A DNA stretch of 64,000 nt from Macrotrachela quadricornifera (lineage: Eukaryota; Rotifera; Eurotatoria; Philodinida; Philodinidae): positions 373,435 through 437,434 of the forward strand of contig JAJEKB010021087.1 in NCBI GenBank assembly GCA_022393335.1, written 5' to 3'. The position numbers and the translations under genes are program-made. Below, piece after piece: positions 22,155-34,527 of the stretch. The notes under the pieces are model-generated. The model made no database searches, was not told where the DNA came from, and was given only the letters and a program-made list of their open reading frames with translations. The first letter of the stretch is position 1. Each line of letters opens with the position of its first letter.

Positions 22155-22901
22155 GGTATGTACCAAATCCTAGACTATGGTATCAAAGATGTCATTTTTA
22201 CTTGATGAAGAATCGAATTGTTTACGGATTGAATATATCAGTCTTACTCAGTTTCTCCTGCTCGATCTGAAACTATAATTGAAATTTATGAAACATTAAA
22301 AAAGGTTTTGGATTTGACTAAAAATTGGATTTTCCAAGTTTTTCTTAATCAAATTCAATTGAATTTGGGACTTGTCTTTTGTGCTATCTAAAATCTAACC
22401 ATAGATGTAAAAAGAGCGTTCAAAACTGAACAGAGATAACGTGAAAAATAGACGCTGGGTTGAAAAGCTTCAATGTTGAAATTATATAAACATTTGACCA
22501 ACAATTCTAGGAATTGACTGGAACTGGTTGTTTCCCTGTTCAAAAGTAAGATGGCTACTATTGAGACTTTCCAACCTAGCATCTATTTTTCACATTATTT
22601 CTGTTCAGTTTTGAACGCTCTTTTTACATCTATGGTTAGATTTTAGATAGCACAAAAGACAAGTCTCAAATTCAATTGGATTTAACAGGATTTGATCAAG
22701 AAAAACTTGAAAAATCCAATTTTCAGTCAAATGCAGGTCAAATTCAAAACCTTTTTTTAATATTTCATAAATTTTAAATATAGTTTCAGATAGAGCAGAA
22801 AAAACTGAGTAAGACTGATATATTCAATCCGTAAACAATGCGACTCTTCATCAAGTAAAAATGACATCTTTGATACCATAGTCTAGGATTTGGCGCATAC
22901 C
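22155..22901. mobile_element. Foldback element, ~310-bp arms, TA-flanked
   Basis: Begins TA|GGTATGTACCAAATCC and ends GGATTTGGCGCATACC|TA. The arms match inward to about 22475/22560, so most of the element is palindromic. TA duplications suggest Tc1/mariner-type mobilisation. There is no transposase. Confidence 0.85.
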
Positions 22902-24318
22902 TAATTTTTTCCCTTCGTTCTATAAATATAGAACCAAAGAAAAGAAGCTGCTATAGCGTAATTCATGTGGGATTAAAAATATGAAACAGGATTGAACTGA
23001 TCATCTACATTCCATATAAAAATGCATATCGTGTCAGTAACGGTTTTCAATACATGTCGATGAAAGTCTATGATGGTTCCAAATTTCTACTTCTATACAC
23101 TTCAATACATTTATCTTGATATTAAAAAAATTGATACACAATAGATTTTGTGCTTCTTTTTCTTTCTGTATCAACAGTAGTTTACATTTATTCTTCTGTC
23201 CTTTTTAATTATTATCACATCTTAATATTCATTTTATTTTTTTCCTCATGTTATTTTTTTAACATTATAGTTTGACGTTTTAATTCTTAATTTGTATTCT
23301 CTATTTTAATATTTCTTATTACTATGCAAAGTGCCCTGAAGAATGTTTACGAACTTCATTAAAATAACACGAAACACGTAAGCAAAATAAAATTCTGCAT
23401 TTGTATTTTGGCTCTTTTACAAGCACCAATGTTTAAATATTATTTGCTTTTCGACATAAAATCTATTGCTGAAAAGCAAGAGTTGAGAATCAGAGACTAA
23501 TTTGTCTTTTTTCTTCAGAAGATAGATTAATCTGTTTATCGATTGTATAATGTGGTCTTATTGTGCCCTCTGTTGAACGATGTAAACAAATTATTTTTGA
23601 TATGAAAAAGAAACTATGTTACAGGATCTTTCCAGACAGCCGGACAGTTGAGCAGATCTATTTATTCTGAAATATGTTTAATCCTGTTGGTTACCAATTC
23701 AGACTGCTGCGTTTGCCTATTTAAATAGCTACGTGGTTGTTTTCTTTTTTCGATTCTTTTGTTGTCCCCTGTTTGTCACTGGCACAGATCCTTACATTTT
23801 AGTGACTAGATAAGAAGAAAAAAAACACTTGGTGAATATGTAAAGTAAGCATAGATAGTTTTATGTTAAGATCACATCAGTATCTCATTGCAAAACATTC
23901 GTTTCAGGATGAGAAGCTGCTTTCAGATTTAAACAGAATCTTTAGAATGGAGGACATAGGTGGAACGAAATTGTCATTTATTGACTAGAAAACATACGTT
24001 TTCTTCTTTCGGTATGTTGTATGTTTAAGGATAAAAGGCAACGTGAAGTAATATTTGCCTACATGCGCATAGAACGAATATTTTTCGTGTTACACACCAT
24101 ACAAGCATGTAATCATCACAGCTTCGTTTCGAATTGACAAAAAATTTTTTCCTTTGCTATGGTGTATATTTACGGATTAAAGGCAACTTGAAGTAATATT
24201 TGTCTACATGTGCATAGAACGATTTTTTTCTTTTTATTCGTCATACAGGCCTGTAATCATGATAACTTGGTTTCAAATTGCCGAGAAAAATTTTTGATTT
24301 AGCTTCTCGTTTCAGAAT
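22902..24318. other. Intergenic, includes a tandem duplication near the acyltransferase
   Basis: Nothing is recognised from 22.9 to 24.0 kb. Immediately upstream of the acyltransferase lies the ~140-bp direct duplication listed separately. An acceptor-like CTCGTTTCAG at 24306-24315 precedes the ATG and may end a 5'-UTR intron. Confidence 0.5.
24010..24290 (+). repeat. Direct duplication of ~140 bp
   Basis: Two adjacent copies share phrases such as AAGGCAACNTGAAGTAATAT, CTACATGYGCATAGAACGA and GTAATCATSAYARCTTSGTT. They start near 24010 and 24160, just upstream of the acyltransferase ATG. The duplication may have copied promoter or intron sequence. Confidence 0.65.
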
Positions 24319-26173
24319 ATGTCTGCTATCAAATTGAACCGTTCCCTCGGTTGGTTAGAATCATTGCTAGTTGACGGCAAGGCAGTGGTTATAGGTATTT
24401 GTGAGTTTCAGTCTGTCAAACGTTTCGATAGGCAACGCCTCGAATCAGCACTACATCGATGTATTGATCGGCATCACCACTTACGATTCAATATTGCTTC
24501 GTCAACAAAACCTTATTTTTTTTACACCGTCAAACAACCATATTCAGCACCCGTATATATTGAATTCGAGTCGAAGTATGAATGGCAACAGATTGTTAAT
24601 GAAGAATTGAATACTCCATTCGAACTTGGAAATGAAACAACAGGTTTACTCAAATTAATTGTACTCTACGACAAAAATCCAATGAATGATCTACAGTATC
24701 TTGTAATAAAATATCATCATTCTATCGCTGATGGTACTTCAGGAATGATTATCCTAAATACATTACTATCTTATTATTTTAATCATGATCAAAACTTATC
24801 GACGCTTTCATATCTTTCTGATAGTGAAACGATGGCATTCCCGAGTGTGACGAGTGAAGATGAAAGAAAAACAGAAGACATGATTCAAAATATCCTTGCT
24901 TATAAACGTCAATGGATGCCTATTATGCCCTATGATGCGGTAACAGGTCGAAACTCAATCATTTATCATCATGGTACAGCAGAGAATCTGACCAAATTAC
25001 TGAGAAGATGTCATCAAGAAAAAGTTACAATAGGATGTGTACTTTTGACGTCAATCTACTTTGCGATTGCAGAATCGGTGAAAGACACATGGTAAGTGTG
25101 ATTACGGTACTTCTCAACATTTTTGCGAAAAATTTCGTTTTTGAACGAGAAGATCGAGTAGATCGATGTTCCAATGGTTTCATTTACATACTTTCGGAAG
25201 ACTTGATAAAATCAAGATACGAATATATAACTCTTCATTTCTATTTTTTTTATAGCGTAGAATGATTTTTGAATTCACTAGCAGATCAAAAGAAAGTTGA
25301 CCTTGACATAGATACAGTTTAGTATACAAAATGTCTACCGGTTTCTCCGATCAACAAAAAGAAAGGCAAGCGTTACAGGTTTTCTTACAGAACACCTAGA
25401 AAAGCATCAAAACAGCTTCTCAGATCGGAGTTGTGTTTTACAAAATAGTGATAGATTCTTCTTTGATGTAGCTCTCCAAGTAACTACGTAGTAATCTTGA
25501 ATATGTGATATGCTCTGACGGTGATAAACCTTATTTGAATTGAAGCAAGATGGACAAAAGTTTTCCTCGTAATTCTAGGCTTCACGAATCATCATCTTGT
25601 TTCTCAAATTTTAAATTTGATCTGGTCGTTAATTTACGTCATCGTTATCCTTCACCAGTTTCTCGTTATGAATATGTTGGCCTTCATATTGGAATGGTGA
25701 ATTTGGATGGAATCGTTGTTTCTCTTGAAACAAAATTTTGGCCACTCTGCCGTACCATTTTCAATGGTTTGCAGAAGAATCTATCCGATAGAAAGCATCT
25801 ACTCTACCTTCGTGCAAATCGTCTCACTTCAACAGATGAGCAGATAGACGCACAAACTAAGAGAAATGACGGCCGTAATAATGATCTCAACTTTTCCAAT
25901 ATTGGTCCCTATCCATTTCAACGAGAGTTTGAAGATATGAAACTAAAACATTACTATTGTGTTGCATCGAACGCTTGTCCGGCTGGAGGTACTAATGTGC
26001 TGTTGGTTTGTTCCATCGAGAGTCTCGATTACGCTTTACTGCATGAAGCTGGTGAGAAGAATCGAACCATTGCAAAGAATTGGTTCGATAAGATGGCCAT
26101 TCTAACGGATAACGTATGGCAGTATGACGATGAATGGACATTCGATCATTTTTTAAAAGAAAATATGGGATGA
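24319..26173 (+). CDS. Condensation-domain-like/alcohol acyltransferase family protein (HHxxxDG)
   Basis: Exon 1 runs from ATG 24319 to 25091, where TG|GTAAGT is a perfect donor. Exon 2 is best opened at 25579 after AATTCTAG, which restores the phase and gives AESVKDTWLHESSSCFSNFK; it ends with TGA at 26171-26173. The product is about 455 residues, the usual length for this superfamily (chloramphenicol-acetyltransferase-like fold). The catalytic HHxxxDG motif is H133-H-S-I-A-D-G139. FDLVVNLRHR and LNFSNIGPYPF in the second half match the conserved NLRxR and S/DFSNxG-type regions. Family members use acyl-CoA or carrier-bound acyl groups and alcohol or amine acceptors; the substrate here is unknown. 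The intron would be 487 bp, long for this genome, and might hide another exon. No membrane span. Confident of superfamily, not of reaction. Confidence 0.75.
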
Positions 26174-26773
26174 AAAACACCTCATGACTTCAAATGTATT
26201 AGTATAGTTTATTTCTTTTAACAGCTGAGATAAACATGCTCTCTAAAGATACTTACGATAATCTAATCAGTCGTACCTAGAAAGAAAGTTGGATCATTTA
26301 TTTTCTGAGAATGTGTTACTTAGTATAACTTTTGCTCTGAAATAGGTTATTGAACAATGTTGCAACGATTTCCGATGATTCCTAATCGCAATCACTGCTT
26401 CAGTAATCAGCACAATACCTTTTACGCTTCGAATAGTCTGATAGCGAGTTTTTAAGTAAGAAATATAACATTTTGTTAACAATATAATCAACTATTCCGT
26501 ATTTGACAGCTACACCGCATCTATTCAGCAACTAAATGCAAGTTTTTACCTTTACCCTCATATATTTGCATTGAAGCAATAAATCAACCAAAAGTATCAA
26601 GATGCCTTCTTATATATTCAATCCAAGGAGGAAACGACGTACTCCCGTACCCGGAGTACACGGGAGTACACTAGGGATGCAATGATGACTGTCATTTACC
26701 GACTCACCGGCGACTAGTAACCGTTCCACCGATATCCGGTATGGACCGGTAATCGTTTCATCGGTTATCAGTC
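26174..26773. other. Intergenic with a short hairpin-rich block
   Basis: Around 26640-26668 GTACTCCCGT is mirrored by ACGGGAGTAC, and 26700-26765 has repeated ACCGGT/CCGAT-type words. No gene is seen. Confidence 0.45.
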
Positions 26774-27535
26774 TCCCTCGGACAAAAAAAACTACCCTTT
26801 TCCATTAGCTCGTTCTCTTCCATAGTTCATCGTCAGATCTTTATTTTCATATATATGGATAGAGTCTCAGTTAAACTACATATATATATAGAAAGGGAAT
26901 TCCACTAACTTTCTACCTCAGATTTCTGAGACATATACAAATAGGTCTGATTTTCATAATATTGAACACATAAGGATGATGATCTTTTGAAGATAAAAAT
27001 CGTTTTTGTAAACAAAAATTACACTATTTTATATGTATATGTTTATGAAACAATCTTATCATACAAATATATAGAATAGTATAAATTAAACACATAATGT
27101 ACAAAAACTGTTGGGTGATTCTCTCTTGCATTTCAGTTAAAGAATGACGAATATAAGATTCAATGACTTTCTGTGATATGGCATCGCATGCATTATCTAT
27201 TGCGGTATTTAATTGAGTGGCCGTTCTTGGTTGTTGAGCTGCTACGTGAGATTTTATCTACGACTAAACGGATTCTATTGCGTTAAATTCAGAAGAATAT
27301 GGGGGCGCATCCAGACGTTCAATGCCATTATCTTCAAGCCGCGTGAGAATTGTTTGTGTTTTATGATATGAAATATTATCTTGGTAGAATTTGTGTCTTC
27401 GTAATTTTGAAGTATGCGGTCCAACATGTGTAGAAAGGAGATAATGATAAGTAGCTGAATTCATATGTCCATCATATCGACTAAATGCTTTGAAATTCCA
27501 GCCAATAACACCCCAAAGCTGTGCATGTGCCTTAA

Positions 27536-29664
27536 CCCTTTCACGGCGATAGGGTCCACCGGTGGATCCCGCTATATTTTAACAAAAAATTGAATAGGAA
27601 AATACTTTACTTTCGTTCATTCTTAGGCAGGATGTTAAGTGTAAGCTGTGATTTACTCTGCCATCGTTTTTTTCAAAATCATTTATTTCATAACGTGATA
27701 CTTTTCATTAAAACAACCAAAACCAAAAAATTTGTCGCAAGCAGGGCAGAAAATTTTTACTCTCTTTGTTGTTGCATGTGATGCTTCTCTTGATTGTTGT
27801 TCCCTGTTTTTCGCGTAACAGCTGACACAACGTTTTCGGACATCGCGATCAAACTCTTACTTTTCCTCAAGTTGATGATCCGCGAGTTTACGCTTCTTTT
27901 GGCTTGCCGAACGTTCTCTTGAACCATGTTTTACAGTCGCGAACGGTATACCCAGAAGTAAAGATTGTACAAGACTTTCGCGAAATTGTAACATCGTCAT
28001 AACGTTCGTGCCATAATATTCTTTGTAAATCAAATAGGCATTTACTATTGACACTCCAAATATCATCTCAAATGCCACTTTGAAATATCAGTTTTTCGAC
28101 CGTCGAAGGCATTTATAATATGTTGATAATTGGTCAGATAAATCTATTCTTTGTTTTTCCTTATTGTAATCGAGAACAACTGATAGTTTCATCATACGCT
28201 GATTGGCTTTATTAGTTTTTCCAGTGTCTATCAACGTTGTCGAACGCTATAGCTTTGTTGATATCATCAAAACATCTCGTTTATCTTTCCATTTGATTAG
28301 TTTTACACCATTGTTACTCTGATGACCATAAATTTCACCACGTTTGAGCTTTGTCTGAGCCACTTCATGCCACGATCCAGTGCGATTGCTTCTCAATGTT
28401 CCAATAAGATAAGTATCATTTTGTAATAAGCTTTCTACGAGGAAAATACTTGTAAAGAAGTTGTCAACTACTACAGTTCGATGACATTGCAGAAGACCAT
28501 CGGCCAGATCGGGTACGACAGTTTGACCGTGCCCAAGACCTGCCGTTGGATCCTGCTTATCAGTGTAAATCATAAAATTCCAGGTGTATCCGTTAGTAGC
28601 TGCCAACTTGTATATCTTGACTCCATATTTGTGTGCTTTTCTAGGAGTGTATTGTTTGAATAAAAGTCTCCCCTTTCATGATACTATTGTTTGGTCGATA
28701 GAAATAAGGGAGCCAGGGACGTAAATTGACTTGAATCTATCTCTCAATAAATCTAAAAGTAGTCTGAGCTTGAACAGCCTGTCTTGGTCTGCATGCTTTT
28801 CTTGGTTGTTCGAAAAATGAAAAAACTTGAGAAGTAATTCGAATCGATCTCTTGACATCGTATTTTGAATGACTTCAGATCCAAACAGCTTGCTTTTACT
28901 TCAGTAGTTATGTGTTTCTGGCATTTATACTAGTCCTATTTTAATAATAATTCCAAAACATTTGAACATTTCTTCATTATTAGTTAGTTTCCATTGAAGA
29001 GTATTCGATCGCTTGCTAAGTTCCTGAGTTTGTAAATGTTGTTCTGCGTATCGATTAGTTTCATGAACCATGAGATTAATAATCTCATCAGTGATGAAAT
29101 ATGGATAACAATCGACAGGATTGATCGCACTATCTTCGTAGTTTGCTTGCACCTCTTCCATTATTCCATAAACCTCCGAGAATTTGTAATCTGATTCGGA
29201 TTCTATTTCGTCCCAGACTTGTGAATCCACATCATCATTGTCATCACCATCATCCGTAACGTCTTTGGAGCTTGTAGATTCGAATTACATTCTGGAGAAC
29301 CCATCACCCAAACTGCTCACATCATTTTGCGAATAGCTACTTTCCTCTGTATCCGTTTCTTCGAATAGCATGTAAATTGCAAATTTTAAGAAAGTGTCTT
29401 TAGCTTATTTTCTATATCTCGATTATAGTGATCTATGTATATATAGGCATGCATAGACAAGTCGAGAAAATCCAATGTATCACAGAAGAACAGAAAATGG
29501 GAAAAAACCAACACGATAAATTTTATCGGAATAATCCATATTCGTCACTAGGGTATTTCGTATATATCGAAAATATCCATGAGCACATTAAACGAGGGTG
29601 AGCATGCACGAAAATTGGTTTATTGAGGTTAAAATCTTCGAAAAAACGAATCGCCGTGAAAGGG
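27536..29664 (-). mobile_element. piggyBac element, 2.1 kb, TTAA-flanked
   Basis: CCCTTTCACGGCGAT at 27536 and its exact complement ending at 29664 form a 15-bp perfect TIR. TTAA lies on both sides (27532-27535 and 29665-29668). A subterminal palindrome GGGTCCACCGGTGGATCCC lies at 27552-27570. Removing the element plus one TTAA restores the host transposase frame exactly (GATAATATTAAGGCACATGC). Confidence 0.9.
27600..29230 (-). pseudogene. piggyBac transposase (DDE_Tnp_1_7), multiple stops
   Basis: The minus-strand order is as follows. An acidic N-terminus starts at 29230 (MDSQVWDEIESESD). YFITDEIINLMVHETNRYAE is the start of the transposase domain. MSRDRFELLLKFFHFSNN follows. SIDQTIVS*KGR holds the first catalytic Asp, with a TGA directly after. 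VVVDNFFTS holds the second Asp, and RIDLSDQLSTYY the third. The C-terminal Cys-rich domain has C-x2-C pairs (RKRCVSCYAKN; IFCPACDKFFGFGC). At least five stops and some frame changes break it. It would have been about 550-600 residues. Confidence 0.85.
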
Positions 29665-30590
29665 TTAATATTATCAACAGCATGTATAGGTCTCGGTTTA
29701 CCAGGTTTACACCATGCAATAGTCCCGACATCGATCATTATAAATATCTTTTCATCACTAAATAACCATCGTTTCATATCATCATTAATGTGTGCTTGAG
29801 CAAAAGAAGTTTTGGTTTGCTCTTGCGTAAAAGTGAGCGATTTTTTTATATTTTGATGATGAGGACGATATCCTAATTAACGACGATAACGTTGGATAGT
29901 TCTAGCGCCAATACGTTTACCAGTCTTTTCGAATAAATCATTTGCAAGCGTTGTTGCAGTAGCTGTTGGTTTTTTTCTAATTGCTTTATCCAACTTTCGT
30001 TTTTCAACATCCGAAAGAGCATGCAGACGCCCAGGCGATTTTCCCCCATTTATTTCTCCTGTATTGCGGTAACGAGATAATATATTTCTTATAGCAGCAG
30101 GCGTACAACGATGGCGTATTGCAATCATTGATATTTTCTTTCCGTCTCTTTTCCTCTCGATTATTATTTGAGTTCGTTCAATATCGTTGAAATGAGACAT
30201 TTGAGTTATGACCTATATATATACGGCGCTCTGATTATCATTGTTTTTCTTGTTCTGTTTCTGTTGTTACATAATTTCATCTTTTTCTTTTTCGTCTAGT
30301 CATGCACGTTTGTGTTCTCCTCTATTTCATTTGATTTATTATCTTCTCTTCACTTACTTTCATATTTTATTATAGAATAAATTATTATTTGTATTTGTCC
30401 AATATTATGAAAATCAGACCTATTTGTATATGTCTCAGAAATCTGAGGTAGAAAGTTAGTGGAATTCCATTTCTATATGTATATGTAGTTTAACTGACGC
30501 TCTATCCATATATATGAAAATAAAGATCTAACGATGAACTATGGAGGAGAACGAGCTAATGGAAAAGCGTAGTTTTTTTTGTCCGAGGGG

Positions 30591-33366
30591 GATTTTGATC
30601 ATTTGTTTATTTTCAATAGTTCGATCTTTAATCGATGATCAATACGGTATGAAAATTCTCTCGATATAATCACAATGAGAAAATATTTTCGAATCTGAAG
30701 AAAAATAGAAATGTTTAATATCGAAAAGAATAAAATTCGATTCAAAATCGACGTTGACAAAGAAAATCTTGTAGAATATAATCGAATAAAAGTCTTTTGA
30801 CAATGATCAAACATAACTCGAAAACGTAACTTAATAAAGAGAAAATGTTGACATTCATTCTAGAAGAAAAAATCCAATAAGATCTTTTTTTTGTTACACA
30901 AAGTGCAATTAATGGTTGAATATGTTGATTGTGACATTGTTCGTTATTAATCATCTTCAACACGAATTCTATCATAAAATAGTTGAACATTGATTTCATT
31001 CATCTGAAAGATTTCAAAATGAATATTAATTAAAGTTCTTTTACTGATGTTGATGAATGGGAGAGACCAACTTTGACATTTCGAATAAATCGATCAATCG
31101 AATTGTTGTTATAGAAGAGAGATTAGTGATTTACTTCAAATTTCAATGAAAAAATGATTTATTTGCAAATGAATTTATTTGAATGAACGGAAGATTTCAT
31201 TAGTTGATGTTGAAATTGATCAATTTTTGTTTTAAACAAAGATTTTCTCTGAAAAGACGACAAGAAATGTATTTTTTGTTTTTCAAATTAAATTCGTTGA
31301 TTTTTCTATTTTGATTCAGCTTGACATTCTTTTAATTCTTCTTCAATTTATAGTTTGATTTCGATTTTCTTCGATAATGATGTTTGGAATTGTTGAATTT
31401 CTAGATGCTTTAATTTAATTCATCATTCGTGTTTGCACGTCTATCAACAGAAACAGTTAAAAGAAATCGAAGCTTAGTTTTGATTTGTTTAAACTGTGTT
31501 ACGAAAAAGACTCGTTGCAGTTTTGATCATTGATGACGAACTTCTTTCGATAGGTAATCATGAATTTGTTGTTTTGTGTATTTGATTGAGTTCTTCGATC
31601 ATTTTATTTGTTAAACCTTTTAAATGTGATCGTGGAGATTTTTCTTTGTTTATTTATTTGAGAATGCCAAACATTTGAATTTGATCCGATCTTAAATAAA
31701 TATGTTAATTAAGGATTTTATTCAAATGTGAATTCATCCAATGTTAAATAAATTTTATTTCGATGATTTTTATTTAATTGTCGAAGATTTTGAAATGAAT
31801 AAAGAATTTCTCTTAAATATTCGATTTGTTCATTTTTGAAGATTTTATTTTGATTTTTACAAAGTTCTTCGATCAATTTTATTTGTTCATAAACTTTGTG
31901 GAAACCTGCAAATCATCAACTAAAGAATTCGACTCAAGTTTCAATTCGCCAATCAACTGTTCGTTTTCGTTTGTCGACGATTCACAAATATTGATTAATC
32001 CCGATCCATCAGAATATCAACTAAAACAGAAAGATCAAAATAATGTCATTTTACTCGTTTTATTTGAATTGTTCATCGAATGAATAAAATCAATTAAAGA
32101 TGAATTCAGTCAAATCAAAACAGATTGAAGAAACAAATGGAACGACATTCTGAGTCAGAAGAAGAGATCCAGTTCAAATAAACGGGACAAATGACTAAAG
32201 AAATCTTTTTATTGAACAAAAGTCCAAATGAATTTTATCGAAGATTTGACCAATTGATCGAATAGAAAAAATCGATGATTTTCTAAATAGTTGAAACGAT
32301 TTTTCTCAAAATGGACATCAATTCAACAAAAAAAGATCTTCTAAGAGATCTTTACCACTCTGATAATTCAATGTCATTTGGAAATGGAAATCATTATTAA
32401 ATATTTCATTTTTATTCGGAGAACAAAAAGATATTTCTTTCTTTTTCAATATGATTCATTATTTTCTCATAAGTTTCAACAAGATTTTTGATATTAAATG
32501 AAAATAAATTGAATAAAATATCTCACATAGTACAATCGAAATTCCATTAATCACATTCGACTCCATAATGAGCCCGACGAGCTTCCACAACTCGAAGAAA
32601 TTCCAATGAAATTTAATCAGAAGTACAATAGAAACATTAATTTATCCATTCAATCAAAACAAAACTTTTCTTTGTTTCATTTAAATCGATACGAAATTAT
32701 CAAAAGAAGAAAAATTCTGGTCATTCATTCAGATTGAGGAACTATTTTCTACTTAGAGTTTAATCTGTTCACATTTGAAGACATGGTTCAAAAGAGATTC
32801 TATGAAACTTAATTGTTTAAAAATTTTTATCAAAAGTAGTCAGACAAATGTTGTCTTTGTTCATTCGATTAAATATTCTCCGCTCGAAATAAAATCGAGA
32901 TTTATCATTAAAAATTAGCACGTTCAAATTCTGACTTGATATCTCGATGAATATAAAAGAATTTATCAAATGAATCAATGACTAATCACATTTCGACAAC
33001 ATTTTAAGCACCCACACTTCTTCTTTTTCAGAATGTCTCTTGTTTGACCGATCATTCATTCTTTTGTTCATTATTATCATCGCCGTCGAATATCATTCAT
33101 TGTCTCTTTTTCTCTACAGATGAGTATATATAGATGAACTCTTTCTCATTCCGTCACTTAATTTATCGTGCGCACACTACTCTCTACCTTACTACCTTAC
33201 TACCATAATTCTTAATTACTAATATAGCGCTTTGCCGCTCGCTATGCCACCACCGGAGGTCGTTCTCTGGTCGCGCGCGCGAGCACAAAAAGGTCGAATC
33301 TAGCTTTTCAATCTCGTTTATTTCCCAATAAGAAAGAAGCGAATTCACATCACACACACATCAGTG
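30591..33366. other. AT-rich intergenic stretch of 2.8 kb
   Basis: No supported gene. Sequence from 31 to 33 kb is full of TCATTTGAT/GAATTTATTTG-like words, suggesting an old low-complexity or decayed repeat. Frames at 30599-30999 and 31826-32083 lack recognisable domains. 33220-33290 is locally GC-rich (GGTCGCGCGCGCGAGC). Confidence 0.45.
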
Positions 33367-34307
33367 TCATTCGACCAGGAGAGAGAAACGTTGGACTCGA
33401 TGATTTGCCCGATCGGTGACATAGAGATGACCTTGACGATCAAAGAACAAATCATAGGGTTCATCCAATTGATTCGCTGCTGCTCCGCTTCCATATCCAT
33501 CGACAATTGCCCTTCCTTCTTTCGCTCCCTTCTCCCAATGCATTACTCGATGATTCCAAAAATCTGCCACATAAACATGTCCATATCCATCCACCCACAC
33601 TCCTAGAGGAGAAGACAATTGTGTCAGTCTCATCCCCTTTCCGTTTCCACCGGCCACAACAATGCCTTCAGTTGCCCCTTTCAACCATTTCACCACACGA
33701 TGATTGTTGTGGTCCGAGACGTAGAGAGTAGACTGAGCATCGACGAAGAGATTAGTCGGCACATCAAGTTGATCCAGATTCGCTCCTTTTCCATGACCCC
33801 CAGCGACTACAATGCCCATCTTGTCTCCTCCCTTGTCAAATCGTCTCACTTCATCCTTTTTTTTATCACTGACATAGAGAGAACCCTGTTCATCCATGGT
33901 CAACCCATAACAATCGATGTCGTCAATAACAATTTCACCCTCAGACTTGGAAGTGGTGCTACTGAGATGAGAATGACGAGGCCAGCGTACCACACGTCGA
34001 TTATGCCGATCGCAGATGAGAAGACTATTCGTCTCTCGATCTACGATCACATCGGTTGGATAACTCAACTGATCCAATCCATTACCCTGACCATTATCAC
34101 CTACCAGCACTTCACCTGTTGTAGCACCCGCCTTCCAAGCCATGATACGATGATTCCCGCGGTCAGCGATGTACACTGTTTGATCTTCATCGACAAAGAG
34201 ACCATAGGGCCATTTGAGTTGATGTGTCCCGTCCCCAGCACCATGGCCACCAGCCACAGTCACTGCGTTTGTCTGCCATTGAGCAGGATAAGGAGGTATC
34301 GACATGG
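33367..34307 (-). CDS. NHL-repeat beta-propeller protein, 3' exon with internal ATG
   Basis: The exon opens after a strong acceptor (CTTTTGCTTTTCAATTGTAG, ending 34308). ATG at 34305 would give 312 residues beginning MSIPPYPAQWQTNAVTVAGG and ending at TAG/TAA 33367. Six NHL-like blades share VAGGHGxG...QLxxPxxLxVDxxxTxYVxDxxNHRVxKW, with a variable hydrophilic insert (HLSSTTSKSEGE) in the third. It is a paralogue of the gene at 19633-20558: the blade count, linker lengths and IENIDCFGL/IDDIDCYGL segment all match. The reading frame could be extended upstream through the intron by chance, but that extension lacks an ATG. The true first exon was not found, so the start is uncertain. Codon use is more GC-rich than in its paralogue. 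It is likely functional as a protein- or ligand-binding propeller. Confidence 0.85.
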
Positions 34308-34527
34308 CTACAATTGAAAAGCAAAAGCAAAAGATTAATTCAACAATCACGTCATCAGAGGAGACACACAGCGTCGTTCAATATCAAAGAATTATCTCGA
34401 AATCATCTTTCAACTATTGGAAATAACTAATGAAGAATTTTCACCAGTTCGATCACAATGAAATGTTGCAGGATTGACAAGGGTTAAACGACTTAGTCGT
34501 AGTCATAGAGATCTTCTGCAACAGAAA

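Larger units (their letters stand above)
27140..30200 (-). pseudogene. DD34E Tc1/IS630 transposase, two halves around a piggyBac
   Basis: ATG at 30200 starts MSHFNDIERTQIIIERKRDG, an IS630/Tc1 HTH domain. FSDEKIF (about 29755) holds the first catalytic Asp. The frame meets the piggyBac at AVDNI (29669) and resumes at KAHAQLWGVIGWNF (27531 downward). FYQDNISYH (about 27390) has the second Asp, and SSEFNAIE the Glu 34 residues later (DD34E). The defects are one TAA after the HTH (RYRR*LGYRPHH) and two TAG codons at IESV*S*IKSH, which sit where Trp would be expected (TGG to TAG). The domain order is complete, so it was once a full transposase. It is now inactive both by stops and by the insertion. 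Confidence 0.85.
26774..30590 (-). mobile_element. Tc1/IS630-type transposon with ~200-bp TIRs, split by piggyBac
   Basis: The left end, 26774-26975 (CCCTCGGACAAAAAAAACTA), is inverted in 30402-30590. The arms share TTCCATTAGCTCGTTCTC, CTTTATTTTCATATATATGG and CTACCTCAGATTTCTGAGAC. The interior carries one transposase on the minus strand, interrupted at 27536-29664 by a piggyBac. Without that insert the element would be about 1.7 kb, a normal Tc1 length apart from the long TIRs. Confidence 0.85.

Noticed and set aside
30599..32083. Several 70-85 codon frames
   Set aside because: Low-complexity AT-rich sequence, no domain or signals.
33619..34317. 232-codon plus-strand frame
   Set aside because: It is antisense to the NHL exon at 33367-34307, which has clear repeats; the plus frame has no domain.
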